From RGIG3528 sp045616485 (lineage in GTDB: Bacteria; Bacillota; Clostridia; Lachnospirales; Lachnospiraceae): a DNA stretch of 9,479 bases. Below are positions 1-7,324 of this stretch, piece after piece. The notes under the pieces were generated by a model. The model saw nothing but the letters and a program-made list of their open reading frames with translations. It had not been told where the DNA came from and ran no database searches. Location of the stretch: contig JAZLGU010000041.1 in assembly GCA_045616485.1 (NCBI GenBank), positions 1 to 9,479 on the forward strand, read 5' to 3'. Every line of letters begins with the position of its first letter. Positions within the stretch are counted from its first letter, which is position 1. Made by a program: the position numbers and the translations under genes.

Positions 1-29
1 ATATATAATAGGAAGAAACTAATAAAAAG

Positions 30-84
30 TTATTCACTAATTGTGTATATCTCCTGTGAATAACTGTGTATAACGTGTGAATAG
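30..84. promoter_or_regulatory. DnaA-box cluster 1
   Basis: Five 9-mers resemble the DnaA box TTATCCACA. TTATTCACT at 30-38 is on the plus strand. The other four are on the minus strand, read here on the plus strand as TGTGTATAT (42-50), TGTGAATAA (55-63), TGTGTATAA (65-73) and TGTGAATAG (76-84). TGTGAATAA and TGTGTATAA each differ from the perfect box complement TGTGGATAA at one base; the others differ at two. The last three start 10 and 11 bases apart, about one helical turn, so bound DnaA molecules would sit on the same face of the DNA. Confidence 0.8.
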
Positions 85-93
85 ATGTTGATT

Positions 94-107
94 ACTACAT
101 ATGTAGT
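94..107. repeat. 14-bp perfect palindrome in the origin
   Basis: ACTACATATGTAGT is a perfect two-fold palindrome lying just right of DnaA-box cluster 1, at the border of the A+T-rich core. It could be a binding site for a dimeric protein or form a small cruciform. No regulator is recognised for it. A shorter palindrome, TTGTTAACAA, lies at 146-155. Confidence 0.45.
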
Positions 108-145
108 TTATAATTTGTTTATATCAGTTTTATATTTTCACTACT

Positions 146-173
146 TTGTTAACAATCATAAACATTTTATAAA
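146..173 (+). promoter_or_regulatory. Candidate dnaN promoter
   Basis: TTGTTA (146-151) and TATAAA (168-173) are separated by 16 bases and give 4/6 and 5/6 matches to the sigma-A -35 and -10 hexamers. They lie about 120 bases upstream of dnaN, with no better pair closer. In DNA this A+T-rich such matches arise by chance, so the call is weak. dnaN may also be transcribed from a dnaA promoter outside the window. Confidence 0.25.
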
Positions 174-221
174 TAAATTTTTTAACACTTCAAATCCTTA
201 TAATTAAAGGGTTTGAAAGGG

Positions 222-275
222 ATATCCACCTATCCACACCGCCTACTATTACAACTATTATAATTTATATATAAA
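222..275 (+). promoter_or_regulatory. Origin unwinding element: DnaA boxes, GC patch and DnaA-trios
   Basis: A DnaA box CTATCCACA (230-238, one mismatch) is preceded directly by a weaker copy ATATCCACC (222-230). It is followed by the GC-rich patch CCGC (239-242) and then a triplet run on this strand: CTA at 243 and 246, TTA at 249, CAA at 252, CTA at 255, TTA at 258. The complementary strand therefore reads 3'-GAT/AAT-5' repeats, the DnaA-trio pattern known from B. subtilis, where DnaA spreads from the box onto one strand. A+T-only DNA continues at 258-275. Order and spacing match the B. subtilis element, and the dnaN ribosome binding site starts immediately after it. Confidence 0.75.
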
Positions 276-290
276 TCAAAGGAGAATGTT

Positions 291-1397
291 ATGAAGATTG
301 TTTGTAAAAAATCTGATATTCTGAATGCTGTTAATATTTCATTAAGAGCAGTTCCTGCAAAGACAACAATGCCTATTCTTGAATGTATCGTTATTAAGGC
401 AAATGGAAATAACATAAGATTCATATCTAATGATATGGAAATAGCCATAGAGACTGTTTTACCAGGTAATGTAATTGAAGATGGTAGTATTGCTATCAAT
501 GCTAAGATTTTCTCTGATATTATTAGAAAGCTTCCTGATAATGATATTACTATTGAAACCAATAAATATTTTATGGCTACCATAACATGTGAAAAAGCAG
601 AATTTACCATCAACTGCAAGAGTGATGAAGAATTTCCTGATTTTCCTTTTGTTGAAAAAACAGATGCACTGGTTATTTCAGAATATTCTTTAAGAGAAAT
701 TATCAGACAAACAGTTTTCTCTACATCTGATAACGAGAGCAATCGTATAATGACAGGTGAGTGTCTTGAGATAGAAGAAGATAATCTTAAGATGCTGGCA
801 ATTGACGGACATAGAGTAGCTATTAGAAATATTAAACTTAATGCACCATATAAAAATACAAAAGTTATTATACCAGGCAAAACAATGATGGAAATCATGA
901 AGATTTTGTCTGGTGAGCAGGATAAGAATGTAAATATTTATTTTACAAAGAATCATATTCTTTTTGAGATTGAAAATACTATTGTTCTTTCCAGACTTAT
1001 TGAAGGAGAGTATTACAAAATTAATCAGATGCTTTCCGGAGAATATGAAACAAAGCTTAAAGTAAACAGAAAAGAACTTTCAGATTGTATTGACCGTTCT
1101 ACTCTTCTCATAAAAGAAACAGATAAAAAACCTATTATTTTAGATATAAAAGATTATGCTCTTAATCTTAAAGTTACATCACAGCTTGGTGCAATGAATG
1201 AAGATATCGAAATTAATAAAGAGGGTAGAGATATAATGATAGGTCTTAATCCTAAATTTATGCTCGATGTTCTTCGTGTAATAGATGATGAGGAAATTAC
1301 TCTTTATATGACAAATGCAAAAGCACCATGTTTTATAAAAAATGATGATGGAAGCTATATTTACCTCATTCTTCCTATCAGCTTTCTTGGTGCCTAA
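291..1397 (+). CDS. dnaN: DNA polymerase III subunit beta (sliding clamp)
   Basis: The 368-residue product is the ring-shaped clamp that tethers the replicative polymerase to DNA and serves as docking site for repair and mismatch proteins. Length fits the family (about 365-380), which has three similar domains of roughly 120 residues, here about 1-120, 121-245 and 246-368. The N-terminal stretch with AVPAKTTMPILECI and the central IDGHRVAIR are typical clamp signatures. The C-terminus reads LPISFLGA where many clamps end near LPxRL, so the last residues lining the partner-binding cleft differ somewhat. The ATG at 291 has AAAGGAG at 278-284, six bases upstream. The gene is first in a same-strand cluster and begins 16 bases after the A+T-rich end of the origin unwinding element. 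Confidence 0.97.
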   Translation: MKIVCKKSDILNAVNISLRAVPAKTTMPILECIVIKANGNNIRFISNDMEIAIETVLPGNVIEDGSIAINAKIFSDIIRKLPDNDITIETNKYFMATITCEKAEFTINCKSDEEFPDFPFVEKTDALVISEYSLREIIRQTVFSTSDNESNRIMTGECLEIEEDNLKMLAIDGHRVAIRNIKLNAPYKNTKVIIPGKTMMEIMKILSGEQDKNVNIYFTKNHILFEIENTIVLSRLIEGEYYKINQMLSGEYETKLKVNRKELSDCIDRSTLLIKETDKKPIILDIKDYALNLKVTSQLGAMNEDIEINKEGRDIMIGLNPKFMLDVLRVIDDEEITLYMTNAKAPCFIKNDDGSYIYLILPISFLGA

Positions 1398-1411
1398 ATA
1401 AAGGAGATACG

Positions 1412-1621
1412 ATGGAAAATATAGTATTAAGAGAAGATTTTATAAAGCTTGGACAGGCATTAAAGGCTGCAGGTCTTGTAGGATCAGGAGTAGAAGCAAA
1501 ATTAGTAATACAGGATGGAAAAGTAAAAGTAAATGGTGTTGTAGATACGCAGCGTGGAAAAAAGCTGTATGATGGCGACATCGTTTCTTATAATGGTCAG
1601 GAAATTAAAATCAGCAAATGA
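1412..1621 (+). CDS. yaaA: Small S4-domain RNA-binding protein, YaaA family
   Basis: This 69-residue protein is essentially a single S4 RNA-binding domain. The core runs through LGQALKAAGLVGSGVEAK (about 12-29), then GKVKVNGVVDTQRGKK and DGDIVSYNGQ, the usual helix-turn plus beta-strand layout with exposed basic residues. A gene of this type between dnaN and recF is a hallmark of Firmicute origin regions. The B. subtilis YaaA protein has been linked to ribosome assembly, but its exact role is not well fixed and nothing here refines it. AAGGAG at 1401-1406 sits five bases before the ATG. The stop overlaps the recF start (ATGA, 1618-1621), indicating translational coupling. Confidence 0.9.
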   Translation: MENIVLREDFIKLGQALKAAGLVGSGVEAKLVIQDGKVKVNGVVDTQRGKKLYDGDIVSYNGQEIKISK

Positions 1622-2700
1622 TTGTTGAAAAAATAGAACTTAAAAATTTCAGAAATTACGAAGATTTAGAAATTGAGTTTTCTCCGGACATTAATATTCT
1701 TTATGGAGATAATGCCCAGGGAAAAACCAATGTGCTTGAGGCTATTTATCTTTGTTCTACTACCAAATCCTATAAAGGCAGTAAAGAAAAGGATATGGTA
1801 AGAATATCCAAAGATGAGTCTCATCTAAGAATGCATATTAAAAAAAATGGAATTTCCCATAAAACTGACATGCATTTAAAGATTCAGGGCAGAAAGGGTG
1901 TAGCCATTGATGGTATTCCCATTAAAAAATCTTCAGACATATATGGATTGGTAAATGTAATTTTCTTTTCACCGGAAGATTTAAGCATGATAAAAAATGG
2001 TCCCGGTGAAAGAAGAAAATTCATGGATGCCGAGCTTTGTCAGATAAACAGACTATATCTCCAGTATTTATCCAAATACAACAAAGTACTGGAGCAGAGA
2101 AATGACTTATTAAAGCAGATAGGCAATAAAAAAGATCTGATAGATACACTGGAAGTATGGGACAATCAATTAATAGAATTTGGTTCATTTATTATTGATG
2201 CCAGAGAGCAATTTATAACAGAAATAGACTTTTTGGTTAAAGATATACATTCCAATATATCAGGCGGAAAAGAGATACTTTCTCTTAATTATGACCCAAA
2301 TACCACAAAAAACAGCTTTAGAGAAAATCTCATAAAAGCAAGAGACAGAGATATATATTCAAAAAATACCTCTGTTGGACCACATAGAGATGATATATCT
2401 TTTTTCATTGGCAATGAAAATATAAAATTATATGGATCTCAGGGACAACAGCGTACAGCAGCATTATCACTTAAGCTTGCAGAGATAGAGCTGGTTAAGA
2501 AAAAAACAGGGGACAATCCAATATTACTTCTTGATGATGTATTATCCGAGCTGGATAGAAACAGACAGCATTGTCTTTTGGATTTTATCAATGATATTCA
2601 GACTATAATTACATGTACAGGTCTGGAAGAATTTGTAGATAACAGAAGCAAAATAAACAATTTGTACAAAGTTACAAATGGAACTATAGAGAAAAAATAA
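1618..2700 (+). CDS. recF: DNA replication and repair protein RecF
   Basis: RecF is an ABC/SMC-like ATPase that, with RecO and RecR, helps load RecA at single-strand gaps and stalled forks. The 360-residue length is normal. Visible motifs are Walker A GDNAQGKT (30-37) after the N-terminal LKNFRNY, the ABC signature GSQGQQ (273-278), Walker B ILLLDD (302-307) and the D-loop SELD (310-313). All core ATPase elements are intact. The middle, about 150-250, is the RecF lobe where an SMC protein would have a long coiled coil. The start overlaps the yaaA stop by four bases and no strong independent ribosome binding site is seen, so it is probably translated by coupling. Unlike Bacillus, no remB-type gene lies between recF and gyrB. 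Confidence 0.96.
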   Translation: MIVEKIELKNFRNYEDLEIEFSPDINILYGDNAQGKTNVLEAIYLCSTTKSYKGSKEKDMVRISKDESHLRMHIKKNGISHKTDMHLKIQGRKGVAIDGIPIKKSSDIYGLVNVIFFSPEDLSMIKNGPGERRKFMDAELCQINRLYLQYLSKYNKVLEQRNDLLKQIGNKKDLIDTLEVWDNQLIEFGSFIIDAREQFITEIDFLVKDIHSNISGGKEILSLNYDPNTTKNSFRENLIKARDRDIYSKNTSVGPHRDDISFFIGNENIKLYGSQGQQRTAALSLKLAEIELVKKKTGDNPILLLDDVLSELDRNRQHCLLDFINDIQTIITCTGLEEFVDNRSKINNLYKVTNGTIEKK

Positions 2701-2720
2701 TCTCTATGAAAGGGAAAAAA

Positions 2721-4637
2721 ATGAGCGCTGAATACGGAGCAGAACAAATTCAAATACTCGAAGGTCTAGAGGCGGTAAGACGTCGTCCCGGTATGTATAT
2801 AGGAAGTACGTCTGTACGTGGTCTTCATCACCTTGTTTATGAGATAGTAGATAATGCTATTGATGAAGCATTAGCAGGATACTGTACAGAAATTAATGTA
2901 ACTATTAATTCCGATGGTTCAGTAACAGTAGTAGATAATGGACGTGGTATTCCTACGGATATAAATCCCAAAAAGGGCATATCTACTGTAGAAGTAGTAT
3001 ATACTATTCTGCATGCCGGCGGAAAATTCGGTGGTGGAGGATATAAAGTATCAGGTGGACTTCATGGTGTAGGTGCATCTGTAGTTAATGCGCTTTCAGA
3101 CTGGCTTACTGTTAAAGTAGAAAGAGATGGAAAGGCATTTACTCAGACATTTCACAGAGGTAAGCCTGATGCACCATTAAAAGAAATAGGCGTATCTGAC
3201 AGAACAGGTACTACAGTAACATTTTTCCCGGATAATACTATTTTTGAAGAAATAGAATTTGATTACAATACCCTTAAGCAGCGTCTCCGCGAGATGGCAT
3301 TTCTTACAAAGGGAATTAAAATCAATTTTAACGATAGAAGAGAAGGTAAAGAACAGGAAAGAACTTTCCATTATGAAGGCGGTATAAAAGAGTATGTTCA
3401 ATACCTGAATAAAGGAGCAACAGCTCTTTATCCTGAGATTATCTACTGTGAAGGAAGCAAAAAAGATGTTTATGTAGAAGTTGCTTTCCAGCACAATACA
3501 GGATACAACGAAGGATGCTACAGTTTTGTAAATAACATCACTACTCCTGAAGGTGGTACACATCTTACAGGTTTTAAAAATGCGCTTCTGAAAAAATTTA
3601 ATGATTATGCTCGTGAGAAAAAAATGCTCAAGGATAATGATCCAAATCTTTCAGGTGATGATCTTAGAGAAGGTATTACTGCTATTGTCAGCATAAAAAT
3701 CGGAGAGCCTCAGTTTGAAGGACAGACCAAGCAAAAGCTTGGTAACACTGAAGCACGTTCTGCAGTGGAAGAAGTAGTATCAAAATCTCTTGAGATTTTC
3801 CTTGAGCAGAATCCGGCTGTTGCAAAAACTATATGTGAAAAGGCATTTTTAGCAGCAAGAGCAAGAGAAGCAGCAAGAAATGCAAAGGAATTAGCACGTA
3901 GAAAAACAGCACTTGAGGGTATGAGTCTTCCAGGAAAGTTAGCAGACTGCCAGGATAAAGACCCTAAGAACTGTGAAATATATATCGTAGAGGGAGATTC
4001 TGCGGGTGGCTCTGCAAAGACAGCCCGTTCCAGAGCTACACAGGCTATACTTCCTCTTCGTGGTAAGATTCTTAACGTAGAAAAAGCCAGAATGGATAAA
4101 GTACTGGCCAATGCAGAAATCAGAGCAATGATTACTGCTTTTGGTACAGGTATTGGAGAAGACTTCGATATATCAAAGCTTCGTTATCATAAGATAATCA
4201 TTATGACTGATGCCGACGTTGATGGTGCCCACATTGGAACACTCATGCTTACATTTATTTACAGATTCATGCCGGAATTAATTAAGCAGGGATATGTATA
4301 TATGGCACAGCCTCCTCTTTTCAAGATTGAAAAGAATAAAAAGGTATGGTATGCCTACAGTGAAGAAGAGCTCAACAAAATTATGCTTGAGATCGGCCGT
4401 GACCAGAATAATAAAGTACAGAGATACAAAGGTCTTGGCGAAATGGATGCAGAGCAGCTCTGGGAGACCACCATGGATCCGGAAAGAAGAGTTCTTTTAA
4501 GAATTGGAATTGATGAAGAATCTACCAGCGAACTGGATCTTACTTTTACTACACTTATGGGTGATGAAGTAGAGCCAAGACGAGAATTTATCGAAGCAAA
4601 TGCAAAATTTGTAGAGAATCTCGATTATAATGCTTAA
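2721..4637 (+). CDS. gyrB: DNA gyrase subunit B (ATPase subunit)
   Basis: GyrB hydrolyses ATP to drive negative supercoiling by the GyrA2B2 complex. The product is 638 residues, the short Gram-positive form. The GHKL ATPase domain (about 1-220) has YEIVDNAIDE with E41 and N45, VVDNGRGIP, and the glycine-rich GGKFGGGGYKVSGGLHGVG lid. The TOPRIM domain has EGDSAGG with E424 and the metal-binding DADVDG (D497, D499, D501). QRYKGLGEMD near the C-terminus is the GyrA-contact region. An in-frame ATG lies at 2706, but AAAGGG at 2709-2714 is correctly spaced (six bases) only for the ATG at 2721, and MSAEYGAEQIQILEGLEAV matches the usual GyrB N-terminus, so 2721 is chosen. It lies 20 bases after recF and upstream of gyrA. 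Confidence 0.96.
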   Translation: MSAEYGAEQIQILEGLEAVRRRPGMYIGSTSVRGLHHLVYEIVDNAIDEALAGYCTEINVTINSDGSVTVVDNGRGIPTDINPKKGISTVEVVYTILHAGGKFGGGGYKVSGGLHGVGASVVNALSDWLTVKVERDGKAFTQTFHRGKPDAPLKEIGVSDRTGTTVTFFPDNTIFEEIEFDYNTLKQRLREMAFLTKGIKINFNDRREGKEQERTFHYEGGIKEYVQYLNKGATALYPEIIYCEGSKKDVYVEVAFQHNTGYNEGCYSFVNNITTPEGGTHLTGFKNALLKKFNDYAREKKMLKDNDPNLSGDDLREGITAIVSIKIGEPQFEGQTKQKLGNTEARSAVEEVVSKSLEIFLEQNPAVAKTICEKAFLAARAREAARNAKELARRKTALEGMSLPGKLADCQDKDPKNCEIYIVEGDSAGGSAKTARSRATQAILPLRGKILNVEKARMDKVLANAEIRAMITAFGTGIGEDFDISKLRYHKIIIMTDADVDGAHIGTLMLTFIYRFMPELIKQGYVYMAQPPLFKIEKNKKVWYAYSEEELNKIMLEIGRDQNNKVQRYKGLGEMDAEQLWETTMDPERRVLLRIGIDEESTSELDLTFTTLMGDEVEPRREFIEANAKFVENLDYNA

Positions 4638-4675
4638 TAAAGCTATTTTCTATTTATCTATTGATTGGAGTTATT

Positions 4676-7225
4676 ATGGATAACGATAACAACATCGAAA
4701 ATATAGTAAGTGAAGACGGATTTGACAAAATCCAAGAGGTTGACCTTAAAAAAACAATGGAAACCTCTTATGTTAATTATGCAATGTCTGTAATTGTTGC
4801 AAGAGCATTGCCTGATGCAAGAGACGGATTAAAGCCTGTACAAAGACGTATTCTTCATGCTATGAATGAGCTGGGCAATGACCCTGATAAGCCACACAGA
4901 AAATGTGCACGTATAGTCGGTGACACCATGGGTAAATATCACCCACACGGTGACTCATCCATTTATGGTGCTCTTGTTTGTCTTGCTCAGGATTGGTCTA
5001 CACATTATCCTCTTATAGACGGTCACGGAAATTTTGGTTCTGTAGATGGAGATGGCGCTGCTGCCATGCGATATACAGAAGCGCGTTTATCCAAAATTTC
5101 GGTTAAAATGCTGGCTGATATCAATAAAGATACAGTAGATTTCATACCAAACTTTGATGAAACAGAAACAGAGCCATTGGTTTTACCGGCAAGATATCCT
5201 AATTTACTTGTAAATGGAACCACCGGTATAGCAGTAGGTATGGCTACAAATATTCCTCCGCACAATATGACGGAGTCTATTAATGCTGTAGTAAAACTTA
5301 TTGATGATAAATGTGCAGGAAGAGAAACATCTATTGAAGATTTAATGGAATATGTAAAGGGTCCTGATTTTCCTACAGGAGCCACTATTCTTGGTACACG
5401 AGGCATCAACGAGGCATATCATACAGGTCGTGGAAAAATAAGAGTAAGAGCAGTTACAGACATAGAGCCTATGTCTAACGGCAAAAACCGAATTGTTGTA
5501 ACAGAGCTGCCATATCTTGTAAATAAAGCAAAATTGGTACAGGATATAGCAAATCTGGTAAAAGATAAAAAAATTGATGGCATTACAGATGTTAGAGATG
5601 AATCCTCACGTGAAGGTATGAGAGTATGTATCGAGCTTCGACGTGATGTTAATGCAAATGTTATATTAAATCAGCTCTACAAGCATACCCAGCTGCAGGA
5701 CACTTTTGGTGTAATAATGCTGGCTCTTGTTGACAATGTTCCAAAGATTTTAAATTTAAAAGAGATTTTATCTGTCTATCTGGCACACCAGGAAGAAGTA
5801 GTAACACGTCGTACCAGATATGACCTTAAAAAAGCAGAAGAAAGAGCGCACATTTTACAAGGATTACTGATAGCACTTGATAACATAGACGAAGTTATCA
5901 AGATTATTCGTGGATCCAAAAATGTTGCAGATGCAAAAGAGCAATTAATGAATAGTTTTGGACTGGACGAAGTTCAGGCCCAGGCTATCGTAGATATGCG
6001 TCTTCGTGCACTTACAGGTCTGGAAAGAGAAAAGCTTGAATCTGAGTACGCAGAGCTTATGAAGCGTATTGAGGAGTTCAGACTTATTCTTTCAGATGAG
6101 ACCGTTTTATTAGGCGTTATTAAAACAGAAATACTTGAAATTCGTGACAAATTTGGAGACGAAAGAAAAACAAAAATCGGTATGGATGTAGGCGATTTCG
6201 TAGATGAGGACCTCATACCTGATGATAGTTTTATTATCACAAAATCCAGACTTGGATATATAAAGAGAATGACACCTGACAATTTTGAGAGTCAGAAGCG
6301 TGGTGGAAAAGGTATAAAGGGCATGCAGACTATAGAAAATGATATAGTTGAAAGCATGTTTACATGTACAGCCCATCAAACCATTCTTTTCTTTACAAAT
6401 CAGGGACGAGTTTACAAGCTTAAAGCTTATGAGATACAAGAAGCATCCCGTACATCCCGTGGCACAGCAATGATTAATCTTATTGAGCTGCAGCCGGATG
6501 AAAAGATAGTAACAATGCTTCCTATCCGAGTTATTGATGATGAAAACAGTATTATATTCGTAACAAAGAAGGGTATTATTAAACGAACACCTCTTTCAGA
6601 ATATGGAAATATTCTTAAACGCGGTATAAGAGCTATCAATCTGCGTGATGACGACAACATAGTTGAAGTAAAGCTTTCTTCCGGTAAAAATGACATTATT
6701 CTGGTTACAAAAAATGGTTACTGTACAAGATTTAATGAAGAAGAAATAAGAAGTCTTGGACGATCAGCTACCGGTGTAATGGGTATGAGACTTGAGGAAA
6801 ACGATGAGATTATTTCCATGAACCTTGATTCAGATGGTAAATATCTCCTCATAGCATCAGAAAAGGGTTATGGAAAGCTTACAGAAATAACCGAATTTGA
6901 CGCGCATCACAGAGGTGGAAAAGGTGTTAAATGCTATAAGATAGCAGAGAAGACAGGAAACGTAGCTGGCGTAAAGGCAGTTGAGCTTGAAGATGAGCTG
7001 CTAATGATTACAAATGAAGGCATAATGATTCGAATTAAGGTATGCGATATTTCCATTATTGGCCGAAATACATCAGGAGTTAAGCTTATAAATCTTAAAG
7101 AAAAAGCATCTTTAGTAAGTATGGCGAAAGTAGATCCGGAGCCAGAAGATTTTGAAGAGGAAATGTCTGAAGAAGAAAATTCTTCAAACACTACTTCACA
7201 AGATGACACACTTTCAGATAATTAA
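4676..7225 (+). CDS. gyrA: DNA gyrase subunit A (breakage-reunion subunit)
   Basis: GyrA cuts and reseals the DNA gate segment and wraps DNA. The 849-residue product has the winged-helix and tower domains (about 30-490) with catalytic Y133 in AAAMRYTEAR, then a C-terminal beta-pinwheel (about 500-810) whose GyrA box is QKRGGKG (540-546), essential for wrapping in gyrase as opposed to topoisomerase IV. The last 30 or so residues are acidic and Ser/Thr-rich. A TTG at 4661 is in frame, but GGAG at 4667-4670 lies five bases before the ATG at 4676, and MDNDN is a plausible N-terminus, so 4676 is preferred. In the quinolone-binding helix, S94 equals E. coli S83, but Gly98 replaces the usual Asp/Glu and Cys102 the usual Arg. 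It is the last gene before the terminator at 7232. Confidence 0.96.
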   Translation: MDNDNNIENIVSEDGFDKIQEVDLKKTMETSYVNYAMSVIVARALPDARDGLKPVQRRILHAMNELGNDPDKPHRKCARIVGDTMGKYHPHGDSSIYGALVCLAQDWSTHYPLIDGHGNFGSVDGDGAAAMRYTEARLSKISVKMLADINKDTVDFIPNFDETETEPLVLPARYPNLLVNGTTGIAVGMATNIPPHNMTESINAVVKLIDDKCAGRETSIEDLMEYVKGPDFPTGATILGTRGINEAYHTGRGKIRVRAVTDIEPMSNGKNRIVVTELPYLVNKAKLVQDIANLVKDKKIDGITDVRDESSREGMRVCIELRRDVNANVILNQLYKHTQLQDTFGVIMLALVDNVPKILNLKEILSVYLAHQEEVVTRRTRYDLKKAEERAHILQGLLIALDNIDEVIKIIRGSKNVADAKEQLMNSFGLDEVQAQAIVDMRLRALTGLEREKLESEYAELMKRIEEFRLILSDETVLLGVIKTEILEIRDKFGDERKTKIGMDVGDFVDEDLIPDDSFIITKSRLGYIKRMTPDNFESQKRGGKGIKGMQTIENDIVESMFTCTAHQTILFFTNQGRVYKLKAYEIQEASRTSRGTAMINLIELQPDEKIVTMLPIRVIDDENSIIFVTKKGIIKRTPLSEYGNILKRGIRAINLRDDDNIVEVKLSSGKNDIILVTKNGYCTRFNEEEIRSLGRSATGVMGMRLEENDEIISMNLDSDGKYLLIASEKGYGKLTEITEFDAHHRGGKGVKCYKIAEKTGNVAGVKAVELEDELLMITNEGIMIRIKVCDISIIGRNTSGVKLINLKEKASLVSMAKVDPEPEDFEEEMSEEENSSNTTSQDDTLSDN

Positions 7226-7231
7226 TTAAAA

Positions 7232-7258
7232 AGAGATGGCGGTAATACCGCCATCTCT
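7232..7258 (+). terminator. Terminator hairpin after gyrA
   Basis: AGAGATGGCGGT (7232-7243) pairs perfectly with ACCGCCATCTCT (7247-7258) around a three-base loop AAT. The stem is strong, but the tail (ATTTATAAAG) is a poor U-tract, so termination may be partial. A-rich sequence at 7228-7230 could extend pairing with the following Ts past one mismatch. It begins seven bases after the gyrA stop and separates the origin gene cluster from the fumarase genes. Confidence 0.8.
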
Positions 7259-7324
7259 ATTTATAAAGTTAAAAGCAGTAAAATCCTACTTTACCACAAA
7301 AGTTCACCACAAAAGGAAACCGGC

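Larger units (their letters stand above)
1..290. other. oriC: Probable chromosomal replication origin (oriC), region upstream of dnaN
   Basis: This 290-base stretch carries no supportable gene. It is very A+T-rich and holds two clusters of DnaA-box-like 9-mers (30-84 and 222-238) around an A+T-rich core, with the unwinding element abutting dnaN. In Firmicutes the dnaA-dnaN intergenic region is a standard origin location, and the downstream dnaN-yaaA-recF-gyrB-gyrA order fits that. dnaA itself is not visible, so its presence to the left is inferred. The region would bind DnaA, melt, and load the replicative helicase. Confidence rests on box clustering plus context; no replication data are available from sequence alone. 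Confidence 0.85.

Noticed and set aside
1..29. 3' end of dnaA at the left edge
   Set aside because: The first bases contain in-frame stops and no recognisable DnaA C-terminal sequence, so dnaA appears to end before the window.
259..264. Perfect TATAAT in front of dnaN as a -10 box
   Set aside because: Seventeen bases upstream is ACACCG, with no -35 and no TGn extension. It is part of the A+T-rich unwinding region.
230..898. A 222-codon open frame on the minus strand across dnaN
   Set aside because: It lies antisense inside the unmistakable dnaN gene, crosses the origin element at its end, has no ribosome binding site or recognisable family, and is a by-product of A+T-biased codon usage.
7259..7324. 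Sigma-A promoter for fumA at TAAAAT (7279-7284)
   Set aside because: The sequence 17 bases upstream (TCTATT) does not resemble a -35 box and there is no extended -10.
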